NCBI GenBank assembly: GCA_963573385.1
Contig: CAUYLG010021747.1
Coordinates: 1-64,000, forward strand
DNA length: 64,000 nucleotides
Direction: 5' to 3'
Source: Cacajao melanocephalus
Taxonomy: Eukaryota > Chordata > Mammalia > Primates > Pitheciidae
Position numbers and translations under genes: made by a program. Positions 23,540 through 36,309 of this stretch are shown piece by piece. The first letter of the stretch is position 1, and each line of letters begins with the position of its first letter. Below the pieces are notes generated by a model, which worked only from the letters and a program-made list of their open reading frames with translations, was not told where the DNA came from and ran no database searches.

Positions 23540-24954
23540 CAGACTTTTCTATTTCTAATGAGAGAGAAAAATCTGAAGAAGAAATCCTAAGTGGTGGACC
23601 ACAGGTAGAATTTCAGACTTTAACCTGTCCTGGCTTTTTGCATTCTGTTCCGTAACATACCCATATTTGTCTGCATTTAAAATGTTTTCAGTTACTCACT
23701 ACTACATAGGCCAAAAGATACACTAACTTGTTCTGTAGTTTCCACCACACTTAGGAACTTGAGCTTAAGCCTTCCCCATCCTTTAACAGCAATATGCTTA
23801 TCATCTGAAAGTGGGTCCCTGAGGGAAAGGGACAATGGTTTCTGTCAGGTGGGGGTATGGTAGTTGCCCCTTGGCAGCTAGAGTGTCCCAGAAGCCAAAG
23901 AGGATGAAGGAAAGGAGGAGGAGAGAGAGAGGGGAAGAGAGGAAAGACTCTGAAATGATATTAGAAGACCAGGAAGAACCCCAAATATGGCCTAAAAAAG
24001 CACATGGAAATAACCTGGAACCAAATTACTGATTAACATAGTTGTTAAGGGACTACATTTTTTATTCATTATATTTTTCTGATTCATTAAAAAAGACCAA
24101 GTACTTTGTCCAGAGCAAAGCAGGTTTTAGCCCAAGGCAAATTGTTTAACCTTGCTGGGGTCCAATCCATAAAGCATGAGCCCAAGCGCCGCTCAGCCTA
24201 ATGAGGTGTAAAGTTTCCAAAACTCTTTGAAGGCGGAGAGCACTATTTGAGTATTATGTATTACTGAATAAAATGTCAGTTTAGGAAGGAAACTCTCCAG
24301 TCGCAATATATGCACCTTAACTAGTAGTCAATCAGTAGATCTGGTTGTCAAAGTTTCATGACAGAAGGAACCCAATTGTTGATCACTTAAAAGGGAAAAC
24401 AAAAGAACAAAGAAATAAGCCAGGCAGTCACAAATGGCATGCACCATTAAGGCATTGGCTTGGTTCAGAGAGAGATTCCTGAGCTAAAGAAGGCCTCATT
24501 TACTGGAATGGAAAAATATAAGGCCAGGAAATTGCTCAGAGGTCTCTTGTCTTTTCCTGTACACATGGGATGCACTACGTGTTGGCTACTGTTTTGGATC
24601 AGAATCTCAGTTTTAGAAATAGCCCAGTGCGTCCTTGGGAAGGGAGAGAGTGTTGTGGTATATTTGTGTGTGGTGGTGTGGGGCAGGGGGACCTGCAGCG
24701 GATATTGGGAGGAGCCAGTGAGACGCTCCCTGAATCCAAATTGTTTCCTTGGGCCTCACAGTCATCAGAACTGAGCTGGGAGATTGGGCAGCCAATCTGA
24801 GTGCAGGGAGCTTCCAAGTCTCCTGACCGAGATAGAGCTGAGTTGGTCCCACCTACAGCACAGGCCAGTTTTGCACGTTCAAGCCCAGTGACTGGTCGCA
24901 AGTCTGCCTGTTTTTCTGGTGCATAGGTTGAGCTTTAGTCTCACAGTCAACAGG
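23540..24954. other. Intronic stretch without recognised features
   Basis: Includes a purine-rich patch at 23893-23950. Open frames up to 104 codons near 24460-24900 overlap on both strands and have no recognised domain. Confidence 0.4.
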
Positions 24955-25705
24955 TACTCACCAGGCAACTGCTTCTCACCAAACATTGTTTCAGACAGTG
25001 GGAATACATAAGGAAACAAAAGACAAACATTCTTGTGCACATAGAGCTTGCATCCTAGTGGAGGAAAATGAACAATGAAAAAAGTCAGCTATATGGCGCA
25101 TTAGAAGACATGAAGAAAAATAAAGTCAGGAAGGGGAGAGAATAGGGAGTGCTTGGCAGCCAGTATTAGGGTGGCCTCACTTCAGAGGTGGTATTGAGCA
25201 AAAACTTGAAGGAAGCAAAAGAGGCATGTGGGTATCTGGGGGGAAGAACTGTCCAGGCAGAAAGAACAGCAAGTGAAAGGCCCTGGGGTGGGAGAATGCC
25301 TGGCATGTGCCAGGAACAGCCAGTGGCTGGAGTGTGGGAGTGGAAGAAGCAAGTAAGGGGGGGGTAGGGCATGAGGTCAGAGGAGGAGCAGGGAGAAACT
25401 TCATGTAGAGTCTTGCAGGCCACTGTGTGGACTATGGCTTTTACTCTGAAATAGATGGAAAATCACTAGAGAGTTTTGAGCAGGGGAATGACAAGATCTG
25501 ATTTACATTTTAATAGAACCTACCTGAGTATTGCGTTGAATAGGCTAATGGGAGACCAAGGGAGAAGAGAAGAGTCTGGAGGCTGTCACCGTGGTCCCAG
25601 AAGGAACCTCTGGTGGCCTGACCAGGGGAGGGGCAGTGCAAGTGGTGAGAAGTGTTTGGATTCTGGACAGACATTGAAAATAGAGCCCATAGGATTTGCT
25701 AATTC
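24955..25705 (+). mobile_element. Long ancient mammalian interspersed repeat, family not named
   Basis: About 750 bases match a high-copy mammalian consensus I recognise by phrases such as 'catagagcttgcatcctagtgg', 'gtatctggggggaagaactgtccaggcag', 'agtgaaaggccctggggtggga' and 'gactatggcttttactctgaaatagatgg'. I cannot name the family with certainty. The 151-codon frame at 25476-25931 lies partly in it and is not a gene. Confidence 0.55.
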
Positions 25706-25979
25706 ATATACCAGCGTACTCAGCTGGCGTGTCCAGGAACACGTGAGTGAACTGGGAAGAGGTAATAAGGAAGGAAGGGACACAGCTAGAGCAAGCAGGA
25801 TTCCCATTGTTCTTCCTTTATTCCTTTCTTTAACTGAGGGTCTGTTACGGGGCAGGCACATTAGTGACTATGAACTAACAGGATCTCTGACCTCATGGAG
25901 AAAACAGTCTATGGAGAGAGTCAGACATTAAGTGAATAATCACACAAATCCACGTAAAATGACCACTCTGACATGTGCT

Positions 25980-26180
25980 GTCGGTGCTGAAAAATATTTT
26001 TTCAGCATTTAATCAAGAGAATACAATAATTACCAGATATTTTAAATTTTTTTACTAAAATTTTGAAACCCAGTGTGCATTTTACATATACAGCATGTCT
26101 CTATCCAGGTTAGCCACATTGATGTGCTCAAAAGCCATACGTGGCTAATGAGTACTGAATTAGACAGCACAGCTCTAAAC
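25980..26180 (+). mobile_element. hAT-type MITE fragment
   Basis: 'gtgtgcattttacatatacagcatgtctct', 'gttagccacattgatgtgctcaaaagccatacgtggctaatgagtact' and 'attagacagcacagctc' match the 3' two thirds of a Charlie-derived MITE. The exact family is uncertain (MER33 or a relative). Confidence 0.5.
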
Positions 26181-26294
26181 CATCAAGCCACAGACATTTT
26201 AAAGTCATGAACAAAGCACTGGAAATATAGGTCCTTCTATGGTAATTTTAAAGATAGGTAATACCTTAAATAGAGCCTCTTGCCTTTTAAAATT

Positions 26295-26380
26295 GAATCC
26301 TTTGTGATTAATTAGCTATGTGAATTTGAGGACATCATCTTACTACTCTGTGCCTCAGTCTACAATAAGAAAGTCTAATG
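26295..26380 (+). mobile_element. Short MIR fragment
   Basis: 'agctatgtgaatttgaggacatcatcttac' then 'ctgtgcctcagtctacaataag' resembles the MIR middle section. Confidence 0.42.
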
Positions 26381-26759
26381 GGGCTGGGTAATGTGTACCT
26401 AACCTTTTCCCCTCTTAATGATCACTGACTAGGATAAGAAAGTTCAAATAGTTTTCCCTTCTCATTATCTTGTCATCACTCCTAAAGAGAGCTTTCCTTT
26501 CAACCTTAATGATATCTGAAGGGTGGAACTTCCCTAGTTCAATGGTGAACTGGCAAAACTCCAAAATGGCTTTCATTCCAAAGCAAAAGAGTAAATTTTT
26601 TCTAGAGAAATTTGAATATTGACTATTTAAATGATTAATGAAACTATTGAGTTTTAGGTATAATATGCTACTGTGGCTAAGTTTTAAGAAAAAAGTCGCT
26701 TTGTTTAAGAGATACATCCTGAAATATTTATAGATGAAATAATACGATGTTATGGATCT

Positions 26760-26908
26760 ACTTCAAAAGCATCCCAATCGGAAGGTGGGGAAGTGAGTGG
26801 GGTATAGATGAAACGAGATTGGTCATGAACTGAAACTAAGTATAAGGACAGATATTATTCTGTCTACTTTCATAGTTTGAACTTTTCCATAATAAAATGT
26901 TTTTTTAA
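26760..26908 (+). mobile_element. L1 3' end fragment
   Basis: 'gaaacgagattggtcatgaactg ... actttcatagtttgaacttttccataataaaatg' followed by a T run matches the terminal 3' UTR of old L1 subfamilies. Confidence 0.55.
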
Positions 26909-27431
26909 GTAGATCTTCAGACTTTTTTAGATTTCAAACTTTCCCAATAAATGGTGTGTATGCCTCATAGAAAAATCCTGCTTGAGGACCAGGAGCACAT
27001 GACTCTTACTTAATAATCCAGTGGGACAAAGCACCCAGCCCATCACTCCCATCATAGTTTAAATATCTCTGGCAGTTTTAGTAGCAACACAACTTTGTCC
27101 TCTCATCCTTCCCCTTGGTACAGTTTAGGATCAATATTTATAAGTGAAAGGCTGTGTCTCCGGTGATTCAAGGAGAGCCCCAAACTCTTGCCAGAGCCAT
27201 ACAGGTGTCTAGGGATCATGGTGATATATCATTGGTTTATACAAAGCACACTGAAAACCAAGAAATGTGAAGATGCTTGGCTCACAGGCACAAAGAATGT
27301 TACTTCTTCCTCATGTTGTAGAAACTACATGCCACGGAGACAGGTAGGGGCTATCTGAGGAAGGATCTCAGAAAGAATGAATGTCACCTAAAAGGCCAGG
27401 AAGCCAGATTCTGGGACCCGTGACTGTACCC

Positions 27432-27551
27432 TTAGTAGAGATAGGGTTTCACCATCTTGGCCAGGCTGGTCTTGAACTCCTGACCTTGTGATCCACCCAC
27501 CTTAGCCTCCCAAAGTGCTGGGATTACAGACATTGAGCCATCGCGCCCCAC
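27432..27551 (-). mobile_element. Alu half-element, antisense, lacking its 3' part
   Basis: Only about 120 bases of the 5' monomer remain, from 'ttagtagagatagggtttcacc' to 'catcgcgcccca'. The second monomer and tail are absent. Retroposition normally truncates the 5' end, so a later deletion is the likely cause. Confidence 0.85.
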
Positions 27552-27559
27552 TGTGGCTC

Positions 27560-28162
27560 TTGTTACCCTGGGTTGCCTGGGCATTATCTAAATATCTGGT
27601 ATAATGCTCTAAGTTCAGTGGGAGCTTTCTGGCCTCTACCTGTTCGCTTTACTCTCTTGAACATCATGATAGAGGATGAGGAAGCGGGACCTCACCTCTG
27701 AGTTACTACCCAAGACATTGTGAAAGGCTGAATGGTAAATGGAGAGCACAGGACAACCTTGTGGGATTGACACCTTCAAGTCCCTTTGCCTGACCAGCAT
27801 GGATCTCCTAGCTTCGACACCACTGGATGCCTGACTTCTCACCAAGAATTACAGCAGGCGCTTGTTTTTACTTCTAAAGGAAGACTACTGCTAATTTATT
27901 TAAAACAGTGTCTACAAAGAAAGAGAAGAGGACTCAGTCTGAGAATGTTTTCCTTTTGCATTTTCATCAGCTAAAAAAGTATTGAGTTTAGGGTACCAAC
28001 ATACGGTGCAAATGTTAATTTTAAGGGAAATTTGGCACACTCAGCATGCTAAACTGTGCTACTTTCTACACATGTTACACTTGGCTTCAGTGGTGGCAGT
28101 GCATTGCCAGATTTTCTTAAATGTCAGGCATTTTAAGAGATAGTTTCTCAGAATCTAAAATT

Positions 28163-28165
<3 letters not shown>
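27560..28165. other. Intronic stretch without recognised features
   Basis: Short overlapping open frames only. No gene or repeat recognised. Confidence 0.4.

Positions 28166-28206
<41 letters not shown>
28166..28206. repeat. (CA)20 microsatellite
   Basis: About twenty uninterrupted CA units, the longest dinucleotide repeat in the window and probably length-polymorphic. Confidence 0.95.
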
Positions 28207-28209
<3 letters not shown>

Positions 28210-29300
28210 AAGTGCTACTGTGATGCATCTAAATAAAATAAATTTGACCCCCAAAGGAAAACAAGGCAGCAGCTCTCTGGAGCCTGTGGTGGCTCAAACA
28301 CCAGCACACTGCCGTTTTAAGCTCTAAGCAATGTGTTGTAATCTCATAGTACATTAACGTGATGCTGATCTGCAACATAGAATATCCAATCTTTAGGGAA
28401 CATAGGTGGTTTCCCTTGAAGATGCCCACTGTCTGTTGAAAGAACTCACTTATGCTACCTAAATCAGAGAAGCAGGCAAGAATTATCCAGAGGAGTCCCA
28501 GTAAATGTTAGCATTTGATAGTCTTTATTGTCAGAATAGTCTGGTGCTGAAATAACACTGAGCCTGGAACCCTGCACTTCTTCTTACTAAACTTCCCCTT
28601 GACTACTTTGGTTTTTCAAGTTTATCTTAAGCACAGATATGACTCTCTCAACTTCATTGGCTCATTACACAATCTTGGGGGATCTTTTCTAGGTCATCAC
28701 CCACATCATAGATAAAATGCTCATTTGAAGACTATTCTGTCTCTACTTATGAGTCCAAGTCCAGGTTTCTAGTTATTTTCATACCCCTGGAAGAGCAAGA
28801 AATCTAATGGTGTACTTCCCAATGGACTGATGAAACAGTGCAGGGAGGAGGAAATTGAGAATGATACAAAGCTTAACAGGGACAAGGATAAAGTCAAAGT
28901 CATCCAGCAGGAAGGAATATATGAACTGAGATTCCTGACACTTGGGCTCTAGAATTTTAAAACTCTCATATCTTGCCCATGCCTCTATCAGATGGAAACA
29001 TGAATAAAATCCGAACTAAATGATATCTGAAACCCTTTCCCATGCTCTAAACATTCTATAACTAATTCTCTTCATCTCAGGGGTTTTTGGGGAACTAAAC
29101 GTACTAATGGGTATGAAAATATTTTAAAGAAGTGAGAGTTATCTCACTGTAAGTTAGCACAACATCATGAAATAATTATCTCAATAAACCAAGAATTGTT
29201 CTTATTCCTAGTATAATGTTGAGTCAAATGTAGATGCTTACTTAATGTCAGCTGGAAAAGGAGTCATAAGAGATTAAAAGACACATTTATAGAAATGAGT
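28210..29300. other. Intronic stretch without recognised features
   Basis: AT-rich unique-looking sequence. Confidence 0.4.
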
Positions 29301-29309
29301 AATGTAAGT

Positions 29310-29690
29310 ATAAATTAAGTTTACCTTTCAGGAAAACAATTTAGCAATATGTATTAAGACCTGAAAATTAATATACTTTCACTCTGTAATTCTATTTCTA
29401 GAGAATCCAATCTAAGGAAATGATAGAGATGTAACAAGGATTTATGAACAAAGTTGTCTACTGCACTGCTATTTGTTTAGTGCATAGAGATATATAGTAA
29501 GTAGTGCTGTAAAAGAAAATACATTCATGCATAGCAAAAGACTTGAAAGAAACAGACCAAAATATTAACACAGTAACTCTTGGTGATATTATTGATTATT
29601 TTAATTTTCTCTTTTAGATGTTTCAGCATTCTATTTACAATGGTAATAAATTTATACTATTTAAAGGTAATTAAAAATAAATTATTTAGA
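29310..29690 (+). mobile_element. L1 3' UTR-like fragment
   Basis: 'ctctgtaattctatttctagagaatccaatctaaggaaatgat', 'gaacaaagttgtctactgcactgctatttg' and 'gatgtttcagcattctatttacaatggtaataaatttatac' follow the order of an old L1 3' UTR. A middle part seems missing. Confidence 0.5.
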
Positions 29691-29699
29691 ACTGTTTAC

Positions 29700-31380
29700 C
29701 TTAATCTAATTCTGGTACCAATACATTTTGTCTTTTAATATGTCTGATCAGTAGCCAGCTTCTATCAATTGCTTTCAGGACTTTCTTCTGTTCTTTGCTA
29801 ACCATGAGGCTGCGTGGGCTTTATATCATTGCTATTATTTGCTAACAGCCCTCTAACACCCAGAGAGCTGAGTCACCTGTCAGTTTTAGGGTGTCCACAT
29901 AAGGTGTTTATTCCTTCCTTCAATATCCCCCACATTCTTTCTCCACATGAAGTTCACAAGCTGTGAACTGACCCAGGACTCACTTCTTTGACAATAAGAT
30001 ATACAGAGGCACTCTTAAAGAGTGGCTTGCTTAATCCTCTTTAAGAAGCAGTCTTCACTCACGTTGAATTTCCCATTAATTTCTACAGAATAGCTATTTA
30101 TTCTGAGAACCCAAAGGTTTTAGAAACTATAGGCGATTCTGCAAACTCTAGGTTGAATATTCCCATATTCTGTTATTATTAAAAAGATCCAAATTAATTA
30201 CCTCTCTCCAGGTGAGACCTTCAGTAGAAAGATGTTTTGTTATTTATTCACTCCATTATTTATTTATGCACTCAAATTAGTTCTGTCTTAGGTTCACCTC
30301 ACCAGTTCTTCGATCAGCATAAATGAAAATGAAAACTTGACACGTTCATTTCCCAAATGCCCATTAAATGTTATCTAATGTACCCTTTTTATAAGGAAGC
30401 TAGAGAAGGCTAATGATGAAACAGAATCAACCTGTTACTCTGCCAAGACAGCAGGGTTGTGGGGAGGGAGGGAAAGAGTACAGGAAGGGAGAGATATAGA
30501 TTGAAATCCACCAGAACCAACTCATTCCCAAACGCTGAAAGTCAAACAGCTCCAAGGAACAGAAAATAAGTTATGGGAAAGCACTTAAAAGAACACTTTC
30601 TTTTGCCAAACCTTCCAAGAAAATATTCTTTATGCAGAACCTTCTTCTAGATTCAGCCTATGGCATCCAGTCTCTCAGAATAGGCCCCTCAGTGTCTTAA
30701 TTGGCTTTCCCTCAGTACCTCATCAATTTGTCACCCAATTCTTATTCAATTTGGATCCAGCTATTTCTGCACACTTTCACAATGATTTGGAAAATGTCCT
30801 TCACACTTTGGTTTTAGTCTCTACTCATGAAATGTCATTTGCATTAGGATGATTTAGTTTCATGAATGGATTTTTCTCAGGTATGATTTTGCCTTAGATG
30901 ATGAGCCTTGGACCTTGTATACCACATTTCAGCCACTGCTGCAAAACAAGACTGTGTGAGCCTGCTTGCATCTCCTCCTTAAATGTATCTATTTTTTCAT
31001 CCTTTGTTCAAGTTCTCAGGATGAAGTCTTGTTTGTATTTCTATATATTGTTTACACAAGTGTTGAACCTGAAATTCAGTTCAATCCCTGTCTCCAGTCT
31101 TGTACCCTCCAGTCATCTAAACTGTCTCAGGTAGGTGTGTGTTTATATAGACAGACTACACATCCTTGTGCACATACACACACATGCAACTTAAATATGC
31201 CAGATACCATCCTGCACATTTTGTCTAAACATCTCTATTACTCATGATTCCATGATAATTAGGTATCTGGTGTTACATGAAGCTAGCCCCCAAAAAAGTT
31301 TTTAAAAATGTGGCATTAGTATTGTTCTTCTGCATTGCATTTTGGTGGCTGTTGCCCAATTATTCATTTTAAGTTGTCAT
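29700..31380. other. Intronic stretch without recognised features
   Basis: AT-rich, with a run of ATTTATT-type motifs near 30240-30275. No gene recognised. 31380-31500 and 31660-31720 may be an L1 remnant split by the Alu monomer between them, but this is uncertain. Confidence 0.35.
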
Positions 31381-31499
31381 TTTTGTGATTGATTTGTAGA
31401 AGCTTTTAGACATTGAATAATATTATTTGTCATATGTCAAAAATTTTTTTAGTTTGTCATTTCCTTTTAAATTTTATGTGATTTTTGACATACAGGAAT

Positions 31500-31659
31500 T
31501 TTTTTATTTTTCTTTTTTAAATTTTTGATTTTTTTAATAAATAGAGACAGGGTCTCCCCATGTTGCTCAGGCTGGTCTCAAACTCCTAGGCTCAAGCCAT
31601 CCTCCTGCCTCAGCCTCTCAAAGTTCTGGGATTACAGGTGTAAACCACTACGCCCAACC
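31500..31659 (-). mobile_element. Alu-type monomer (FLAM-like), antisense
   Basis: A single monomer of about 130 bases, 'gagacagggtctccccatgttgctcaggctgg ... gtaaaccactacgcccaacca', preceded by a degraded T-rich tail. It fits a free Alu monomer or a dimer that lost one half. Confidence 0.82.
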
Positions 31660-31729
31660 AGGGTTTGTTTTCTTGTATAATCAGGTTATTCAGTCTTTCT
31701 AGTTTATGACTTTTAGCCAGAGGTTTAAA

Positions 31730-32399
31730 AGATCATAGGGGTAAGGCAGACTTAGTACAGCCATCTCTACCAATGAGTTGGAGCTTTGGACTTGGAATGA
31801 AGCTGGTACAATGTTTCCCATTGTAATGGTATTGTTGAAACAAACGGGAAAGGGCTAGGTCTGGGATAAAGGGTTGGATTTACACTCATCCTCAGGAGGA
31901 AGAGCCCGTTTGCAACGAAGAGAAGTAGGAGGAAAATCTCTTGGAGGAAAGCAGGGAGTGGGGGTGGGGATGGTGAGGAAACAAGTGTTTATAAGAGTCA
32001 TTTATGTGACTAGAAATTGAGTGACTGTTCTGTAACCTTTTCCAAGTTCCTGGGCTTTGGACTGATTTCAGGGGATTTTTAGAGGCCTATTTCTCCCCCA
32101 ACTTGAGCCATCTGAATGATTCAGTAGACAAAGTCCCCTGGGGGTGGGCAAGCCCTCTCTATGGCCAGTTCCCTGGCAAGTGCCACCACTTTACATTTGC
32201 AGAAGATTTTTTCCCCTTTGCAAAAATCTTTCACCTACTCTACTTGCTTGATTATTATAGCAATCATGTAAAATAAGGGGATATACCAGGGTTTCCTTTT
32301 CTTTTCATGGAGCAAAAATAAATAGGATCTCAAATTTAACTGACTTTCCAAGCTCAGTGATTTGAGTTAAGCAAGGTGAGGTGTGCAGTTCACTCTAAA
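31730..32399. other. Intronic stretch without recognised features
   Basis: Unique-looking, including a G-rich patch near 31955-31975. No gene recognised. Confidence 0.4.
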
Positions 32400-32590
32400 G
32401 GAGCAGTGTGGACTAATGAAAGGTGTACAGGCAAAAAATTGGGCCCATTTGGGGTGAAATGCCAGCTCAGCCACTTACTCACTCCCTGACCTCAGGCAAG
32501 CCAGTTCCCCTCTGCACTTTGATTTCTCATCTATAAAATAGAATAATGGCACCTGTCTTGTAGGATTGATGCAAGGATTAAATGATACAA
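32400..32590 (+). mobile_element. MIR SINE
   Basis: 'gccagctcagccacttactcactccctgacctcaggcaag', 'ttgatttctcatctataaaatagaataatgg' and 'gcaaggattaaatgatac' are MIR in order. Confidence 0.72.
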
Positions 32591-32599
32591 TGCTCCATT

Positions 32600-33009
32600 T
32601 CCTTCCATTCTTTTATCTTTGTGGTGGTGTGTGTTTTTGTGTGCCATCTTAAAACTTGCATAGAAGGAATGGCATATCAAGACACTGAAGAAATGGGAGA
32701 GTGTAAAGGATTCCCACACAAGGCCTGGCATAGAGCAGACACTGCATAAACCTAACTTTTCTTTCACTGTCCAGCTCACAAACTCCTGGAGCCATGATGC
32801 CCTTGGAGGCTTTCCCCTGAAGGTTTCTTCTTATGTGGTCTTACAATCCTACTCATTCAAATGTCTTTTCCCACCAAAACATTTAGAATGTGGCTGGAAT
32901 TCAGAAGTATGATTCATTTAAAAAAAAAACAACCCTCAATTATTTACCCAGAAGGCCATTAAACAAGTAGGCTCAACGACTGCTTGCAATAGTTCTTATG
33001 TCATGACTA
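32600..33009. other. Intronic stretch without recognised features
   Basis: Nothing recognised. A short A run lies at 32920-32929. Confidence 0.35.
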
Positions 33010-33255
33010 AGAGAAGAAATTGGCAAACTATAGACCCCAGGTCAAATCCAGCCTACCACTTTTTTTTTTTTTTGTAAATAAAGCTTTATTAAAACACAGC
33101 CATTTCCATTTGTTTATGTGGTGACTCTGGCTGCTTCCATTACCACTGGCTGGATTGAGTAGTTGCAACAGAGACTGTGTGCCTCAGAGAGCTGAAAATA
33201 TTTACTCTCTGATACCTTGTAGTAAAATGTTGCCAACAGATGGCTAAGAGCTGCT
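33010..33255 (-). mobile_element. hAT-type MITE, antisense
   Basis: 'ttggcaaactatagaccccaggtcaaatccagcc', a T run, 'aaataaagctttattaaaacacagccatttcc', 'gtagttgcaacagagactgtgtg' and 'aaaatatttactctctg' are the reverse complement of a common mammalian DNA-transposon MITE. The terminal family name is not certain. Confidence 0.6.
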
Positions 33256-33261
33256 ACTTCC

Positions 33262-33415
33262 AGGGTATGTGAACTTAGATAAGTCATTTACAATTATTGT
33301 GCCTCAAATTCCTTATCTATAAAATGGGGATAATTGTAGTGATTAAACCAGAGAATCCATGTAAAAGACTTGCATGTGGTAAGTCCTCAGTTAATAATAG
33401 CTATCATTATTTTTA
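33262..33415 (+). mobile_element. MIR SINE
   Basis: 'gcctcaaattccttatctataaaatggggataattgtagtg' followed by 'catgtggtaagtcctcagttaataatagc' matches the MIR 3' half. Confidence 0.68.
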
Positions 33416-33419
33416 CTAG

Positions 33420-34585
33420 AATTGTTGATCTGCAGCAAAGCGCTTTGGGTAAAACACTGACCCAGGAACAGAAACCTATTTTTTCAGTTTTAAAGGTCCC
33501 TCCTGCAGATACCAATAGCAGCTAGAATAGTCATCCTTCCTTGCCATAATCATGTTTTCTTAAGATCTGCCATTTCAATGCCATCAGCTCAACTTTCTGG
33601 ACATTAAAACATACCCCGCCATTCCTCCACACTTAATGTAGACGTTTGGATTGGTGCCACTGGATATTTTCCAATAGTCTGTGTACCCTCTCTGGGAGAG
33701 AAGGAATTGAATAAGGCATTTTGTTGAAATTAAATGTCAAGAATACCAGCTGCTTCTTTCTAAAAATATGAGCTAGATATTCCAAAAGGTGTGAACCATC
33801 AATCAAAGTACAAGGGAAGATTTTGCATTTAGTTTTTTGTTGTTAGAATTTTTTGTTAAATGTTGTAAAGAAAACCAACCTTTTGACAAATGGCATTGGA
33901 AGCCATTAAAGGAGTTGAGAAACCAGCAGTTCCACTTTGTCTCCTCTATATGGTGGGAAATGCTTTCTCAATGTAAAGAAATCTTATCCTGCAGTCCAAC
34001 CAGTATATAGGGTGATTTCCAAGACAGAAGTGAAAAAAAAAAATCCCACAGCCCAACCTTTCAGAAGTATCATAGTCATGCAGAGAGAAAACATCCTGCC
34101 CTCTTCCTCATTGTTAAGCTTTGTGGGTTAGCAGAGCCATCCTTATGCGGGTAGCCATATCTCCTACCCAGCTTCTCACCAAGTAGCTGGGCAGGGTCTT
34201 GGTTTGGGATGGAGAGAAGTCTTCTGCTCAGGACTCATATGCATACAAATGATACACCTGTGAGCACTCTCCCCTATTGACAGTGGAGAGCATAACCTGT
34301 TCAGGATCTGGATTACCTGGACCCCAAATGGCCATTGCCATGGGCTGTGCCTCATCAACTCAATCCTGACAGAAAAAAATTTTCTCCACACCTCCAAAAC
34401 CCCATTATTAGTATCCTACGTGGGTGGTGGAAAGGGAGGGATGACTGCAAATCACAGGGCTTCTTCCATCAGAATGTCTCCTCTTCCATGCTCACCCACT
34501 CACCATGCCCATTCACACTTCCCTTATTGTAAAGACTTGTCATTTACGTTGAGCAGAGGTTCACCGAGCACTTCCTACAGTACTT
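33420..34585. other. Intronic stretch without recognised features
   Basis: Several 60-73 codon frames without domains. No repeat recognised. Confidence 0.38.
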
Positions 34586-34589
34586 TTCA

Positions 34590-34770
34590 GCCTAGGGTGG
34601 CCATGAGAATCACTTACAATACAGAGCTCTGAAAAAACATGGATGCCTGACCCCCACTCAAGAGATCCTGAGGTGATTTTGATCTGGGGAGAAGCCTAGG
34701 CTTGCATTTCTTAGGGGAAGGGGGCATTGTTTATTTAAAACTTCCCAAGTGATTCTCATTTGCTGACCTA
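34590..34770 (+). mobile_element. MER5-like hAT MITE
   Basis: 'gtggccatgagaatcacttac', 'tggatgcctgacccccactcaagagatcctgaggtg', 'gcctaggcttgcatttctta' and 'ttcccaagtgattctcatttgctgacc' fit the MER5/MER58 type plan. The subfamily is not resolved. Confidence 0.5.
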
Positions 34771-34774
34771 TCAT

Positions 34775-36270
34775 GTGCCAGCCATTCTTCTAGAGGTATA
34801 TGACAGTGAACGTAGGCCAGGTGCCTGGTCTCATGAAACTTATGGTCTAGTGGGGCAAGTCAGATGGTAAACAAATGAATGACCAACATATTTTTTTATG
34901 GTGTTACCAAGATAATAAAACTTGAGGCTGTGAACAAGAGAGCCAGGGATGGGGAGATTTGTAATTTTAGAGTGGTCAGGGGATTATTGTTATGGGATCA
35001 TACTTTGCTTCTTTGCACATGGTAAGCTCAGTGCTACAACAGGGCTGCACTCAGACAGATTCTGTTCCTTGTTCAGGACAGCAAGTGTCACTGTGTTCCC
35101 CAAGCCCAGATTTTACAGGCTGATGGACAATGAGAGCCTCTGATTGGGCAGATCAGCCCAAATCAACCACCGTTGCTAGAAGCCACCTTAGAGGGCATGT
35201 TTTACCCTCAATGATTTGGTTCCAGAATGCTCCAGCCCTCTTTGTCCTTTACTTACTATTAAATCCATAGCAGAAATTCTTTGACTATTTCATTCCAAGG
35301 TGATAGCCTATTATCAGTATCATCTATTGAATACAATTTTCTGACTTGTATATTGATAGTACTAAAAGAACATGGAAACTTGCTTGTTCTGTACAGGCCC
35401 TCTGCAAGATAATAATCTCATCAAATGAATCGCTAAGGCAGGCATTATTGGCTGAGTTTCATAAATGTGGAAACCAAGTCTCTTAAAGGTTAAGAGAACT
35501 GAGTGCAGCTTACCTCTGTAGCCCTTTTAGGTTCCTACCAGCTCAGACAATCTGTGGTCCTATGATCTTTAGTGAGTTTCCTCCAATGAGGTAGCAAGCC
35601 TCTAAGGGAAGGCATTTCATCTTATACATCTTTTCAGAAGACCCCCTTCTCTTTCACCCACCATGGGCCTTGCTTGTGGTGGGCAGTAAGTACACCAGAG
35701 ACCAGTCTGAATGCAGCCTGATGGTCACTCTTGTGCCCCTGAGCCCTGCAGGAAGGTCTTAAGGCCTGCAGGCTTCAGGATTGCTGCTCATAAATTCCTA
35801 TATGTCAGAGAAAAGATGGTAACTCTGGCCTTTCTTCTCAAGACTCCAGGATGGAATTCTCAGTAAGCAACACTGAGCCTCCTCAAAGAAGCTCGCAAAA
35901 CACCTCGCAGGCTTTTATAAATTGCTTCTGTGGGTATTTGCCCCAAGATCTGTCCCCTGGACAGAAAAATTGAAGAGAAACAATTCTTTTATGCTACCTC
36001 TCCTTTCTTTCTAATTAAACTTTTAAAAATCGAGATTAAAACACCAAATAAAGAGTCATTGTAATTCCTAGACTAGGAACTGTTATTCACTAAGGCAGAC
36101 TTCAAATTCCAAGTAATAAGTGGATTCTGTGGTTGAAGATGTGAGGGATTCCATACAGAGAAAGAAATTCCTGTAAGGTTACTAAGAGAACTCTATCTTT
36201 AAAGGGAACCCCGTATTTTCTTAAGGTAATGCACACACAAAGAATTAGCAACTTGGATTACTTTACTTGG
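34775..36270. other. Intronic stretch, only an old repeat trace
   Basis: 34775-34890 resembles the start of the same old repeat seen at 24955. 35420-35520 ('aaatgtggaaaccaagtctcttaaaggttaag') resembles an antisense MIR core. The rest is not recognised. Confidence 0.35.
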
Positions 36271-36302
36271 GGTGTGTGTGTATGTGTGTGTGCACGCGTG
36301 CA
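36271..36302. repeat. (GT)n imperfect microsatellite
   Basis: GT units interrupted by AT and CACGCG. Confidence 0.85.
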
Positions 36303-36309
36303 TGGGTGT

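Noticed and set aside
25476..25931. A 151-codon open frame
   Set aside because: It overlaps the long ancient repeat at 24955-25705 and has no independent support.
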